Assembly: GCF_003477705.1 (NCBI RefSeq)
Contig: NZ_QUDV01000001.1
Location: forward strand, 310,001-374,000
From: Dorea sp. AF36-15AT
GTDB lineage: Bacteria; Bacillota; Clostridia; Lachnospirales; Lachnospiraceae
DNA: 64,000 bases
Direction of reading: 5' to 3'
Shown here piece after piece: positions 25,664-33,865 of the stretch. A program made the translations under genes and the position numbers. Each line of letters starts with the position of its first letter. Position 1 is the stretch's first letter. Under the pieces are notes generated by a model that did not search any database, had not been told where the DNA came from, and saw only the letters and a list, made by a program, of their open reading frames with translations.

Positions 25664-25799
25664 AGTTTGCGCCGATGTGCTAAAAATAAGGCGTTCTGCT
25701 ATATTTCAAGGTTTTCAATAAGAAATATTTTCTGGTTTGCGGAAGTGAACCGCAAACCGGGAAATGCGCCCTGATAATCAGAGGGATTGTGAGGACAGG
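25664..25799 (+). promoter_or_regulatory. Probable CRISPR leader
   Basis: The 136 bases between csm5 and the first repeat hold no gene. A 9-bp stem GGTTTGCGG / CCGCAAACC (25734-25758) with a seven-base loop is the main structure. Location upstream of the well-preserved repeats, with decayed repeats at the other end, marks this as the leader side. Confidence 0.65.
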
Positions 25800-27241
25800 A
25801 TAGATAATAGATATCCCCGAGAGGGGACGAAAACTATTATACAGTTTTTGATAATACAGTATGTGTTTTTGATAGATAATAGATATCCCCGAGAGGGGAC
25901 GAAAACAGGTACACCACATACATACGTTACAACACCACTTATAGATAATAGATATCCCCGAGAGGGGACGAAAACTTTATCGAGGTCTTTTATAAGGTCT
26001 TGCAAGTCCTCATAGATAATAGATATCCCCGAGAGGGGACGAAAACGATTCTTTGTTTCTCTTGCCTTCTCTTGCTGTTCATAGATAATAGATATCCCCG
26101 AGAGGGGACGAAAACACTCCTGTTTCTTTTGCTTCTACTCTGCCTTTAATATAGATAATAGATATCCCCGAGAGGGGACGAAAACCTTAACTCCTTCACT
26201 GATTGTTTTTTGTTTATCTATAGATAATAGATATCCCCGAGAGGGGACGAAAACACAGCACTAGACTTTCGTTGATACCTGTCTTTCCATCATAGATAAT
26301 AGATATCCCCGAGAGGGGACGAAAACCCTGTTCTGCACTTTTCAAACTGAACTTTTGTTGTATAGATAATAGATATCCCCGAGAGGGGACGAAAACTGTT
26401 CGGTGAAGGCTTTTGCTGGTTGACCATATCATAGATAATAGATATCCCCGAGAGGGGACGAAAACTACATGTGTAGTGTTAATAAAATTATAAGTAACAT
26501 AGATAATAGATATCCCCGAGAGGGGACGAAAACTTGTCAACAATTTAATAGATAATTTGTTCATCTTATAGATAATAGATATCCCCGAGAGGGGACGAAA
26601 ACCATGCCAATACCTCCCCCCAGTCGATCGATTCAATAGATAATAGATATCCCCGAGAGGGGACGAAAACTTCGACAAACATTTTCAGTAATTTTTAAAG
26701 TGATTTATAGATAATAGATATCCCCGAGAGGGGACGAAAACTCTAACTTCTTCAAATCCTCAATCTTCCACGGCTCGATAGATAATAGATATCCCCGAGA
26801 GGGGACGAAAACAGTATCAACCTATCACGGTTGTGACTTTAGGCTATGGATAGATAATAGATATCCCCGAGAGGGGACGAAAACCAATGCATGTTTTAAT
26901 TGTTTCGTATTTTTTATGCCGATAGATAATAGATATCCCCGAGAGGGGACGAAAACGTTTAAGTTTTTTACTTAAGCAGTATGTAAAATAAGGATAGATA
27001 ATAGATATCCCCGAGAGGGGACGAAAACGGTATAGTAATTGTTGGTACTTTATCCATCACAAGATAGATAATAGATAACCCCGAGAGGGGACGAAAACTT
27101 TCTTTTCCTCCTTATGAATGAATTCTTTCGTAGCTGATAGATAATAGATATCCCCGAGAGGGGACGAAAACGTGTTCCAGTCCACTATGTGAAGATCTGC
27201 GTTGCGATAGATAATAGATATCCCCGAGAGGGGACAAGAAC
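25800..27241 (+). CRISPR. Type III-A CRISPR array, 21 repeats and 20 spacers
   Basis: The 35-base repeat begins ATAGATAATAGATATCCCC and ends GAGAGGGGACGAAAAC; its core TCCCC-GAGA-GGGGA can form a five-base-pair hairpin. Repeats start at 25800, 25872, 25941, 26012, 26081, 26151, 26220, 26292, 26362, 26431, 26499, 26568, 26636, 26707, 26778, 26850, 26922, 26994, 27064, 27137 and 27207. Spacers are 33-38 bases. Repeat 19 has one change and repeat 21 two changes near its end; the others look identical. The ACGAAAAC end gives the crRNA 5' tag when read on +. Several spacers are strongly pyrimidine-rich. Confidence 0.98.
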
Positions 27242-27280
27242 TAATGCCATGTCATAGAGTGTACAGATCAAGAACTTCTC

Positions 27281-27315
27281 AAGAGAAAATAGCTGCCCCG
27301 TTAGGGGACTGAGTC
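27281..27315 (+). repeat. Decayed terminal CRISPR repeat
   Basis: AATAGCTGCCCC, GTTA, GGGGACTGAGTC (27288-27315) aligns with the array repeat, keeping AATAG, CCCC, GGGGAC and the final C but changing the loop and end. The gap from repeat 21 is about one spacer length. It marks the trailer end of the array. Confidence 0.7.
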
Positions 27316-27370
27316 AAAATACTTAAGCGAGTATAAGATAAATGATAAAATGAGAAAGAGAGTAGAGAAA

Positions 27371-28375
27371 ATGAGTTATTTATATGTATGTGAGCAGGGG
27401 GCGAGTATAGGTGTTAAAGATAATCGATTTCAGGTGCATTATAAGGAAGGTCTGATCAAAAGTATTCCAGTAGAAACGATGGAAGTGATAGAGGTATTTG
27501 GAAAAGTACAGATTACAACGCAATGTTTAGAAGAATGTTTAAAGCGTGGAATTAATATTTTATTTTATTCAACAAATGGGGCATATTATGGAAGGCTGAT
27601 TTCGACATCTCATGTTAATGTTCAACGTCAACGTATACAGGCATCCATTGCTAACAACGAAGAGTTTAAGCTTCAATTTTCAAAAAGAATTATTGAGGCA
27701 AAAATACGCAATCAGAGTGTTGTGTTGAGAAGATATGCAAGACATTCACAGCAGGACATTCAGAGAGCAATTGTTGAAATGAATAATATGTATAAAAAAG
27801 TATCTTCAGTGGTCAGTATAGAACAAATCATGGGATATGAAGGTACTGCTGCAAAAATATATTTCCGGGTACTTGGAGAATTGATAGATTCAGAATTTGC
27901 ATTCAAAGGACGGACGAGAAGACCACCGACTGATCCGTTTAACTCTATGATAAGTCTGGGATATTCTGTTATTTTGAATGAGCTATATGGTAAGATAGAA
28001 GGAAAAGGCTTGAATCCATATTTTGGTGTGATGCATAAAGATCGTGAAAAACATCCTACACTGGCAAGTGATCTCATGGAAGAGTGGAGAGCAGTATTGA
28101 TTGATTCTACCGCGATGAGTATGCTGAACGGACATGAACTGACAAAGGACAATTTTTACTCTGATATTGATCAACCGGGAGTGTTTTTGGATAAAGATGG
28201 ATTTAGGCGATATATTAAAAAACTGGAAGTGAAATTTAGAGCTGAGAATAAATATCTGACGTATATTGATTATAGTGTGAGCTTTCGACGGGCAATTGAT
28301 TTGCAGATTAATCAGTTTGTACGAGCAATTGAGACAGAGAATCCAGACGAATATCATCCAATAGTCATTCGGTAG
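27371..28375 (+). CDS. cas1: CRISPR integrase Cas1
   Basis: 334 aa from the ATG at 27371 (MSYLYVCEQGASIGV, a typical Cas1 start); the frame is open from 27350. Metal-binding residues are visible: E157 in GYEGTAAKIYF, H222 in GVMHKDREKHP and E237/E238 in DLMEEWR. It integrates new spacers with Cas2. There is no fused reverse transcriptase. It lies beyond the array rather than in the effector operon. Confidence 0.95.
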   Translation: MSYLYVCEQGASIGVKDNRFQVHYKEGLIKSIPVETMEVIEVFGKVQITTQCLEECLKRGINILFYSTNGAYYGRLISTSHVNVQRQRIQASIANNEEFKLQFSKRIIEAKIRNQSVVLRRYARHSQQDIQRAIVEMNNMYKKVSSVVSIEQIMGYEGTAAKIYFRVLGELIDSEFAFKGRTRRPPTDPFNSMISLGYSVILNELYGKIEGKGLNPYFGVMHKDREKHPTLASDLMEEWRAVLIDSTAMSMLNGHELTKDNFYSDIDQPGVFLDKDGFRRYIKKLEVKFRAENKYLTYIDYSVSFRRAIDLQINQFVRAIETENPDEYHPIVIR

Positions 28376-28398
28376 TTGTAAGGGAGATAAGATAGTAG

Positions 28399-28716
28399 AT
28401 GGAAAATTATTTTTGGAATACTACACAGATTTATGCCGATAAGAAATTATATGTTTTGATTATATATGATATTGTGGATAATAAAAGACGAGTTCGTTTC
28501 GCTAAGAAGATGAATGGATATGGTTTCCGAGTGCAAAAATCTGCGTTTGAAGCAATGATATCAGAAAGCCTGTACCGACAGCTTTTGTCGGAAATTCCGG
28601 GATTGATTAATAAAGAAATGGACAGTGTTAGAATTTATAAAATTAGGGGCGAAGGAGAGGTTACATTATATGGTGTTAATGATAAAATAGAAAATGAAGA
28701 AGTAGTAATTATATGA
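28399..28716 (+). CDS. cas2: CRISPR adaptation protein Cas2
   Basis: 105 aa. The ferredoxin-like fold motif YVLIIYDIVDNKRRVRFAKK with the conserved Asp of YDI, followed by GFRVQKSAFEA, is characteristic. A short N-terminal extension (MENYFWNTTQIYADKKL) precedes the usual start. It lies 23 bases after cas1 and is probably co-transcribed. Confidence 0.94.
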   Translation: MENYFWNTTQIYADKKLYVLIIYDIVDNKRRVRFAKKMNGYGFRVQKSAFEAMISESLYRQLLSEIPGLINKEMDSVRIYKIRGEGEVTLYGVNDKIENEEVVII

Positions 28717-28740
28717 GTAATTATACGAGGTGTGTAAAGG

Positions 28741-30078
28741 ATGAACAAAGTAATATTATTTACTCCAGTTGGAGGAACAGATCCAATATCGTCTACAAAT
28801 TGCAGAGACGGTTCGATGTTGCATATCTGCAGGATGTATAAACCAGACAAGTTGATTATGTATATGTCTAAAGAAATGCTGGATTATCAGGATCAGGATG
28901 ATAGATATAGGTATTGTCTGGACCGCTTGGCAGAACAGCAGAAGAGAGTAATGGAGTATGAAGTTATTGAACGACGGGAACTGACGAAGGTACATGAGTT
29001 TGATTATTTTTATGAGGATTTTCGTGCGATCATTGAAAAAATATATCAAGAAATGGATTCTACAGATACACTTTTGCTAAATATATCGTCAGGTACTCCG
29101 GCGATGAAGAGCGGATTAGCAGTATTGCAGACACTGGGAGAGTTTCCGGCCAAATTGATTCAGGTATCAACGCCGGAAAGAAAAATTAATGAACATATGC
29201 ATAAAGATTATGATGTGGAACTTTTGTGGGAATTGGATGAAGATAATGAAGAACCATGTGAAAATCGTTGTAAGGAGATTCAGTGTCCTACATTGTCTAA
29301 GATAAAAAAAGAAGAGATTATAAAGAAACACATTAAAGTATATGATTATCAGGCAGCACTTGAAGTGGCGGATACAATGTCTGCTGAAAATACAAAAAAA
29401 TATAGAGAACTTTTGTATCTGGCATCTAGAAGAGTTCTGCTAGATTTTGCAGGTGTAGATCAAGCGGTTAAGAAGACAGGCTTTCAATGTCTGCCTATAA
29501 AGACTTCGTCTGATCGAAAGTATTTTGAATATGCATTAAATGTTGAGATTAAATTAAAACGCTCGGAATATGCAGACTTTATTCGAGCAATCACGCCATT
29601 GGTAGTAGATATGCTAGAACTTATATTGAAGAAACAATGTGGTGTTGTGATTGATGACTATTGCTCATTCAGAAAAAGACGTGGAGAAACTATTCGTGAA
29701 TGGTCACCAGAAAAGCTGAATAATACAGAAGTAGGAGATAATTTAAAAAAATATTACAGATCTAAAGGTAAACAATTTCAAATGGGAAATGTATATTCAG
29801 ATGCATTGCGTGGTTTGCTATTAATGATGAATACAGATGTTCGGTTAAACGCACTTGTGGATGATATTAGAAAAGTGGAGAGCAGGATTCGGAATTTGGC
29901 TGCACATCAGATTATATCTATTACTGACAAGAAAATTCAGAAGGAGACAGGATTTGCAGGTGAGCAGATTATGGAAAAATTAAAAGAATTATTTACATAT
30001 ACAGCGATTCCAATAAAAAAGGAATATTGGAAATCATATGAACTTCTTAATGAAAAGATTTTGGAACAGATGGGTTAA
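28741..30078 (+). CDS. csm6: CRISPR ancillary RNase Csm6 (CARF-HEPN)
   Basis: 445 aa. The N-terminal CARF domain starts VILFTPVGGTDPISS and includes LLLNISSGTPAMKSGL, a ligand-pocket pattern. The C-terminal HEPN domain carries R-x4-H as RNLAAH (R384-H389). It is expected to be switched on by cyclic oligoadenylate from Csm1 and to cut RNA non-specifically. The ATG follows an ACGAGGTG ribosome site, 24 bases after cas2. The pairing with an intact GGDD in csm1 argues for a working signalling arm. Confidence 0.94.
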   Translation: MNKVILFTPVGGTDPISSTNCRDGSMLHICRMYKPDKLIMYMSKEMLDYQDQDDRYRYCLDRLAEQQKRVMEYEVIERRELTKVHEFDYFYEDFRAIIEKIYQEMDSTDTLLLNISSGTPAMKSGLAVLQTLGEFPAKLIQVSTPERKINEHMHKDYDVELLWELDEDNEEPCENRCKEIQCPTLSKIKKEEIIKKHIKVYDYQAALEVADTMSAENTKKYRELLYLASRRVLLDFAGVDQAVKKTGFQCLPIKTSSDRKYFEYALNVEIKLKRSEYADFIRAITPLVVDMLELILKKQCGVVIDDYCSFRKRRGETIREWSPEKLNNTEVGDNLKKYYRSKGKQFQMGNVYSDALRGLLLMMNTDVRLNALVDDIRKVESRIRNLAAHQIISITDKKIQKETGFAGEQIMEKLKELFTYTAIPIKKEYWKSYELLNEKILEQMG

Positions 30079-30122
30079 AATAGAAGATATAAAAAATAAT
30101 AGAAGTAAATCAAAAGATTTTC

Positions 30123-30152
30123 TTGACATACTCTGTTACACTGTCGTACAAT
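30123..30152 (+). promoter_or_regulatory. Promoter of the tryptophan transporter operon
   Basis: Perfect -35 TTGACA (30123-30128), 18-base spacer and TACAAT (30147-30152), directly upstream of the T-box leader. Confidence 0.85.
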
Positions 30153-30158
30153 AGCACT

Positions 30159-30432
30159 TGTAAATAGTAAAACCGTTGAGAAAGAGGAGTAAGTTATCAG
30201 CGTGAAGTTAAAGAGAGTGGCAGGTGGTGAGATTGCCATACGGAACGGATAGCTGAATGGACTTTCGAGGGCAGCCGGAAATCGAAAGAAATTATGGCCT
30301 GTCGGGAACCGAACCCGTTATCAATCAGGGATGTATGTTAGTACATGAGAAGAGTGGACGCTAGTCAAGTTGAGTGGTACCGCGATAATGATGATAATTA
30401 TTACCGCCTCAAACATTTTGTTTGGGGCGGTT
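30159..30432 (+). ncRNA. T-box riboswitch, tryptophan type (specifier TGG)
   Basis: Stem I shows GAGTAAG, AGAGAG, GGTGGTGAGA and its 3' side GAATGGAC, where TGG at 30258-30260 occupies the specifier position just above the GAAAG/CTTTC base. The antiterminator carries TTGAGTGGTACCGCG (30370-30384), the T-box consensus. A terminator stem CCGCCTCAAAC / GTTTGGGGCGG (30404-30430) is followed by TTTTC. Uncharged tRNA-Trp should let transcription pass into trpXYZ. Confidence 0.93.
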
Positions 30433-30510
30433 TTCTTTATTATTTGGACGAAGTTCACTGATTATCTCTCCTAACATGAAACTTATAGCAGAGAAAAGGA
30501 GAACAGTATT

Positions 30511-31533
30511 ATGAAAAAGAAAACAATCGCAATTATGATGACAGCAGCAATGGTGATGGCTATGGCAGCAGGATGTGGCAGCAAGGAGTCCTCAGCTTCA
30601 GACGGAGACAACAAGGAAGCAAGCTACAAGATTGGTATTCAGCAGTTTGCAGAGCACGGATCACTGGATAACTGCCGGGAAGGTTTCCTGGAAGGACTGG
30701 AAGAGGAAGGCATCAAGGAAGGAGATAATCTGAAGGTAGAAGTTAAGAATGCAATGGCAGATACTGCTACCAATGCTCAGATCGCGGATTCTTTTGTATC
30801 TGATAATATGGATTTGATCTGTGCAATTGCAACACCGAGTGCACAGAGCGCATATAATGCAGCAATGGATAAAGATATTCCGGTTGTGTATACAGCAGTT
30901 ACTGATCCGGTTGCAGCAGAGCTTGCGGACAAGGATGGTAATCCGGTAGGTAATGTAACAGGAACTTCTGATACACTCCCGGTTGAGGAACAGCTGAAAA
31001 TGATCCGGGAAATGATGCCGGATGCTAAGACAATCGGTATCCTGTATACAACCAGCGAAGCAAACTCCGTATCAGCCATTGCAACATATGAATCATTAGT
31101 AGATAAATATGGATTTACATTGGAGACAAAGGGAATCAGCCAGACATCAGAGATCGCACTTGCAACAGACGATCTGCTGACCAAAGTTGACTGCATTACC
31201 AATCTTACAGATAACACCGTAGTAGCATCTCTTCCTACTATTCTGGAAAAGGCGAATGAAAAAAGTATTCCGGTATTCGGAAGTGAGATTGAACAGGTGA
31301 AGATCGGTTGCCTGGCCGCAGAGGGTATTGATTATATCCAACTTGGCAAACAGACAGGTAAGATCGCTGCACAGATTCTGAAGGGCGAGAAAAAAGCATC
31401 AGAGATTCCTTATGAGATTATTTCTGAGCCAGGTTTCTATGTAAATACAAAAGTAGCGGAGAATCTTGGAATCGAAGTTCCATCTGACCTTGCTGATTCG
31501 GCAGTAGAAAGCTTCGATACAATTTCTGAATAA
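30511..31533 (+). CDS. trpX: Tryptophan ABC transporter substrate-binding lipoprotein
   Basis: 340 aa. Signal peptide with lipobox MAMAAGC (lipid-anchored Cys22) and a two-lobe periplasmic-binding fold of the ABC_sub_bind family (YKIGIQQFAEHGSLDNCREGF; PDAKTIGILYTTSEANS; KSIPVFGSEIEQVK). Together with the T-box carrying a Trp specifier and the following permease and ATPase, this is TrpX. An AAAAGGAG site precedes the ATG. Confidence 0.9.
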   Translation: MKKKTIAIMMTAAMVMAMAAGCGSKESSASDGDNKEASYKIGIQQFAEHGSLDNCREGFLEGLEEEGIKEGDNLKVEVKNAMADTATNAQIADSFVSDNMDLICAIATPSAQSAYNAAMDKDIPVVYTAVTDPVAAELADKDGNPVGNVTGTSDTLPVEEQLKMIREMMPDAKTIGILYTTSEANSVSAIATYESLVDKYGFTLETKGISQTSEIALATDDLLTKVDCITNLTDNTVVASLPTILEKANEKSIPVFGSEIEQVKIGCLAAEGIDYIQLGKQTGKIAAQILKGEKKASEIPYEIISEPGFYVNTKVAENLGIEVPSDLADSAVESFDTISE

Positions 31534-31552
31534 GTTAACGGAGGCATTTTTC

Positions 31553-32440
31553 ATGGATTTTGTAATATCAATTTTAGAGCAGGGGCTGATCTACGGGATA
31601 CTGGCTCTTGGAGTATATATCACCTATAAGATTCTGGATTTTCCGGATCTGACCGTAGATGGAAGCTTTCCGCTGGGCGGTGCGATCACGGCATATTTCC
31701 TGACAGGAGGGATGAATCCTTATCTGACACTTCTGCTGGCATTTGCGGCAGGAGCAGTAGCTGGTATCTGCACTGGACTGATCCATGTGAAATGCCGTGT
31801 CCGCGATCTGTTATCTGGTATTATTATGATGACAGCACTGTGGACGATCAATTTGTATGTGGCGGGAACGGCGAATGTTCCGTTGTTTTCACAGCAGACA
31901 ATATTTAAAAATGATACACTGAGCAATATGATCCCAGAAGGTATTCAGGCATACACTACATTGATCATTGTAATCGTTCTGGTAGTGATCAGCAAAATTC
32001 TGTTGGATCTGTATCTGGAGACCAAATCCGGTTATCTGCTTCGCGCAGTTGGTGATAATCCGACACTGGTTACATCTCTTGCAAAGGATCAGGGGAATGT
32101 AAAGATCGTGGGCCTTGCAATTGCAAACGGTCTGGTGTCACTGGCAGGCAGCGTATTCTGTCAGGAAGAGCGTGTATTTGAAATCTCAATGGGCACTGGT
32201 GCTATCGTTATCGGACTTGCGAGCGTTATCATTGGCACCAGCCTGTTTAAGAAGCTTACCTTATTAAAGGCAACCTCGGCAGTGCTGATCGGTTCTGTGG
32301 TATATAAGGCATGTGTGGCAATCGCACTCCGCAATTTCGAACCACAGGCAATGAAACTGATTACGGCAGTATTATTCCTGGCAATCCTGGTGCTTGGTAT
32401 GGAACGCAGAAAGAAGGTGAAGACGGATGCTGGAGCTTAA
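31553..32440 (+). CDS. trpY: Tryptophan ABC transporter permease
   Basis: 295 aa, branched-chain amino acid/ribose-type permease with about eight helices (QGLIYGILALGVYITYKIL at the start, DLTVDGSFPLGGA, and ANGLVSLAGSVF). GDNPTLVTSLAKDQG is the cytoplasmic coupling-loop region. It lies 19 bases after trpX and overlaps the ATPase gene by 14 bases. Substrate assignment rests on the T-box. Confidence 0.9.
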   Translation: MDFVISILEQGLIYGILALGVYITYKILDFPDLTVDGSFPLGGAITAYFLTGGMNPYLTLLLAFAAGAVAGICTGLIHVKCRVRDLLSGIIMMTALWTINLYVAGTANVPLFSQQTIFKNDTLSNMIPEGIQAYTTLIIVIVLVVISKILLDLYLETKSGYLLRAVGDNPTLVTSLAKDQGNVKIVGLAIANGLVSLAGSVFCQEERVFEISMGTGAIVIGLASVIIGTSLFKKLTLLKATSAVLIGSVVYKACVAIALRNFEPQAMKLITAVLFLAILVLGMERRKKVKTDAGA

Positions 32441-33200
32441 GCATATCCACAAATATTACAATCCGGGCACAGTCAATGAGATGTGCCTGTTTCAGGATTT
32501 TAACTTGACAATCGAAGATGGAGAATTTGTCTCTGTAGTAGGAAGTAACGGTTCCGGTAAGACGTCTATGCTCAATATTATCTGCGGAAGTATTCCGGCA
32601 GAAGGTGGACAGATCTGCATTGGTGGAAAGGATATTTCCAAAGAAAAGGAATATCAGAGAAACCGTCGTATTGGTCGTGTGTATCAGAATCCGGCAGTGG
32701 GAACCTGTCCGTCGATGACCATTCTGGAAAATATGTCTCTTGCAGATAATAAAGGTAAGAGCTATGGATTTGGCAGAGGAACGAATAAAGCAAGGATCGA
32801 TTACTACAGAGAACAGCTCAGCCAGCTTGGACTCGGGCTGGAAGATAAGATGGATGTGAAAGTAGGCGTGCTGTCGGGCGGACAGCGTCAGGCAATGGCA
32901 CTGCTCATGTCCACAATGACTCCGATCGAATTTTTGATCCTGGATGAGCATACGGCAGCGCTTGATCCGAAGACTGCAGAACTGATCATGCAGCTTACCG
33001 ATAAGATCGTAAAAGAAAAGAAACTGACGACCATCATGGTTACACACAATCTCCGTTATGCAATGGAATATGGCAATCGTTTGCTGATGATGCATCAGGG
33101 AGAGGCTATCCTTGACAAGAAGGGCGAGGAAAAGTATAGTATGTCTGTGGATGACGTTCTCAAATTATTCAATGAGATCAGCATCGAATGCGGAAATTAA
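32427..33200 (+). CDS. trpZ: Tryptophan ABC transporter ATP-binding protein
   Basis: 257 aa. Walker A GSNGSGKTSML, signature LSGGQRQAMALLMS, Walker B EFLILDEHTAALDP and switch His in MVTHNLRYAME. It overlaps the permease gene and ends 15 bases before dut, which may be read from the same transcript. Confidence 0.93.
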   Translation: MLELKHIHKYYNPGTVNEMCLFQDFNLTIEDGEFVSVVGSNGSGKTSMLNIICGSIPAEGGQICIGGKDISKEKEYQRNRRIGRVYQNPAVGTCPSMTILENMSLADNKGKSYGFGRGTNKARIDYYREQLSQLGLGLEDKMDVKVGVLSGGQRQAMALLMSTMTPIEFLILDEHTAALDPKTAELIMQLTDKIVKEKKLTTIMVTHNLRYAMEYGNRLLMMHQGEAILDKKGEEKYSMSVDDVLKLFNEISIECGN

Positions 33201-33215
33201 AGGGGAATGTGACAG

Positions 33216-33734
33216 ATGGCAAAGAGAATTGCAAAGTTTGAAAAGGTGAGCTTCGCACAGTTCGAAGCAGCCTGGAAAGATACATTTGACGAGAGTAGTA
33301 CAGAGAAGATTCAGAAAATCTATGACGGAATCGAACTCCCAAAGCGTGCAACCAGCGGATCTGCCGGGTATGATTTCTATGCCCCGGTTGATTTTACCAT
33401 TGCACCGGGAGAGACGGTAAAGATTCCGACCGGTATCCGGGTACACATGGAAGAAGAGTGGGTGCTGAAGTGTTATCCGAGAAGTGGACTTGGATTTAAA
33501 TATCGTCTGCAGCTTAACAATACGGTCGGTATCATCGACAGTGACTATTATTATTCTGACAATGAAGGACATATATTTGCCAAGATTACCAATGATTCGA
33601 ATGAAGACAAAACGGTAGAGCTGAAAGCTGGTAATGGATTTATGCAGGGAATTTTTGTGGAATATGGCATAACGGTGGACGACAACGTGCAGACAGTGCG
33701 CAACGGCGGATTTGGCAGCACAACCAAGGCATAG
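33216..33734 (+). CDS. dut: Deoxyuridine 5'-triphosphate nucleotidohydrolase
   Basis: 172 aa, trimeric dUTPase. Conserved motifs: SAGYDFYAP (1), CYPRSGLGFK (2), NTVGIIDSDYYYSD (3), and the C-terminal RNGGFGSTTKA (5, the phosphate-gripping tail). The first 40 residues form an extra extension not usual in short forms. It removes dUTP to protect DNA and supplies dUMP. Follows trpZ closely and ends at a strong terminator. Confidence 0.93.
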   Translation: MAKRIAKFEKVSFAQFEAAWKDTFDESSTEKIQKIYDGIELPKRATSGSAGYDFYAPVDFTIAPGETVKIPTGIRVHMEEEWVLKCYPRSGLGFKYRLQLNNTVGIIDSDYYYSDNEGHIFAKITNDSNEDKTVELKAGNGFMQGIFVEYGITVDDNVQTVRNGGFGSTTKA

Positions 33735-33775
33735 ATGCCGGAACAGAAAGCGTAATAAGAATGAGATAAGAACCG

Positions 33776-33808
33776 ATATGCAGGGCAGATGCTCTGCATA
33801 TTTTTTTT
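33776..33808 (+). terminator. Rho-independent terminator after dut
   Basis: A 12-bp stem (ATATGCAGGGCA with TGCTCTGCATAT, one wobble) closes on a two-base loop and is followed by eight T. Confidence 0.88.
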
Positions 33809-33865
33809 GTATGTGGGCATGCTATTTCTGATATATGTCTGAATGACAGAAATGGAGGAGTGGAT

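Noticed and set aside
25680..26678. Open frames inside the CRISPR array, with repeating IDNRYPREGTKT or FRPLSGISIIY
   Set aside because: They are translations of the 35-base repeats; the periodicity is that of the array and no ribosome site or composition supports genes.
33216..33734. Possible prophage remnant because of dut
   Set aside because: No phage or integrase gene adjoins; dut sits in a dense housekeeping run.
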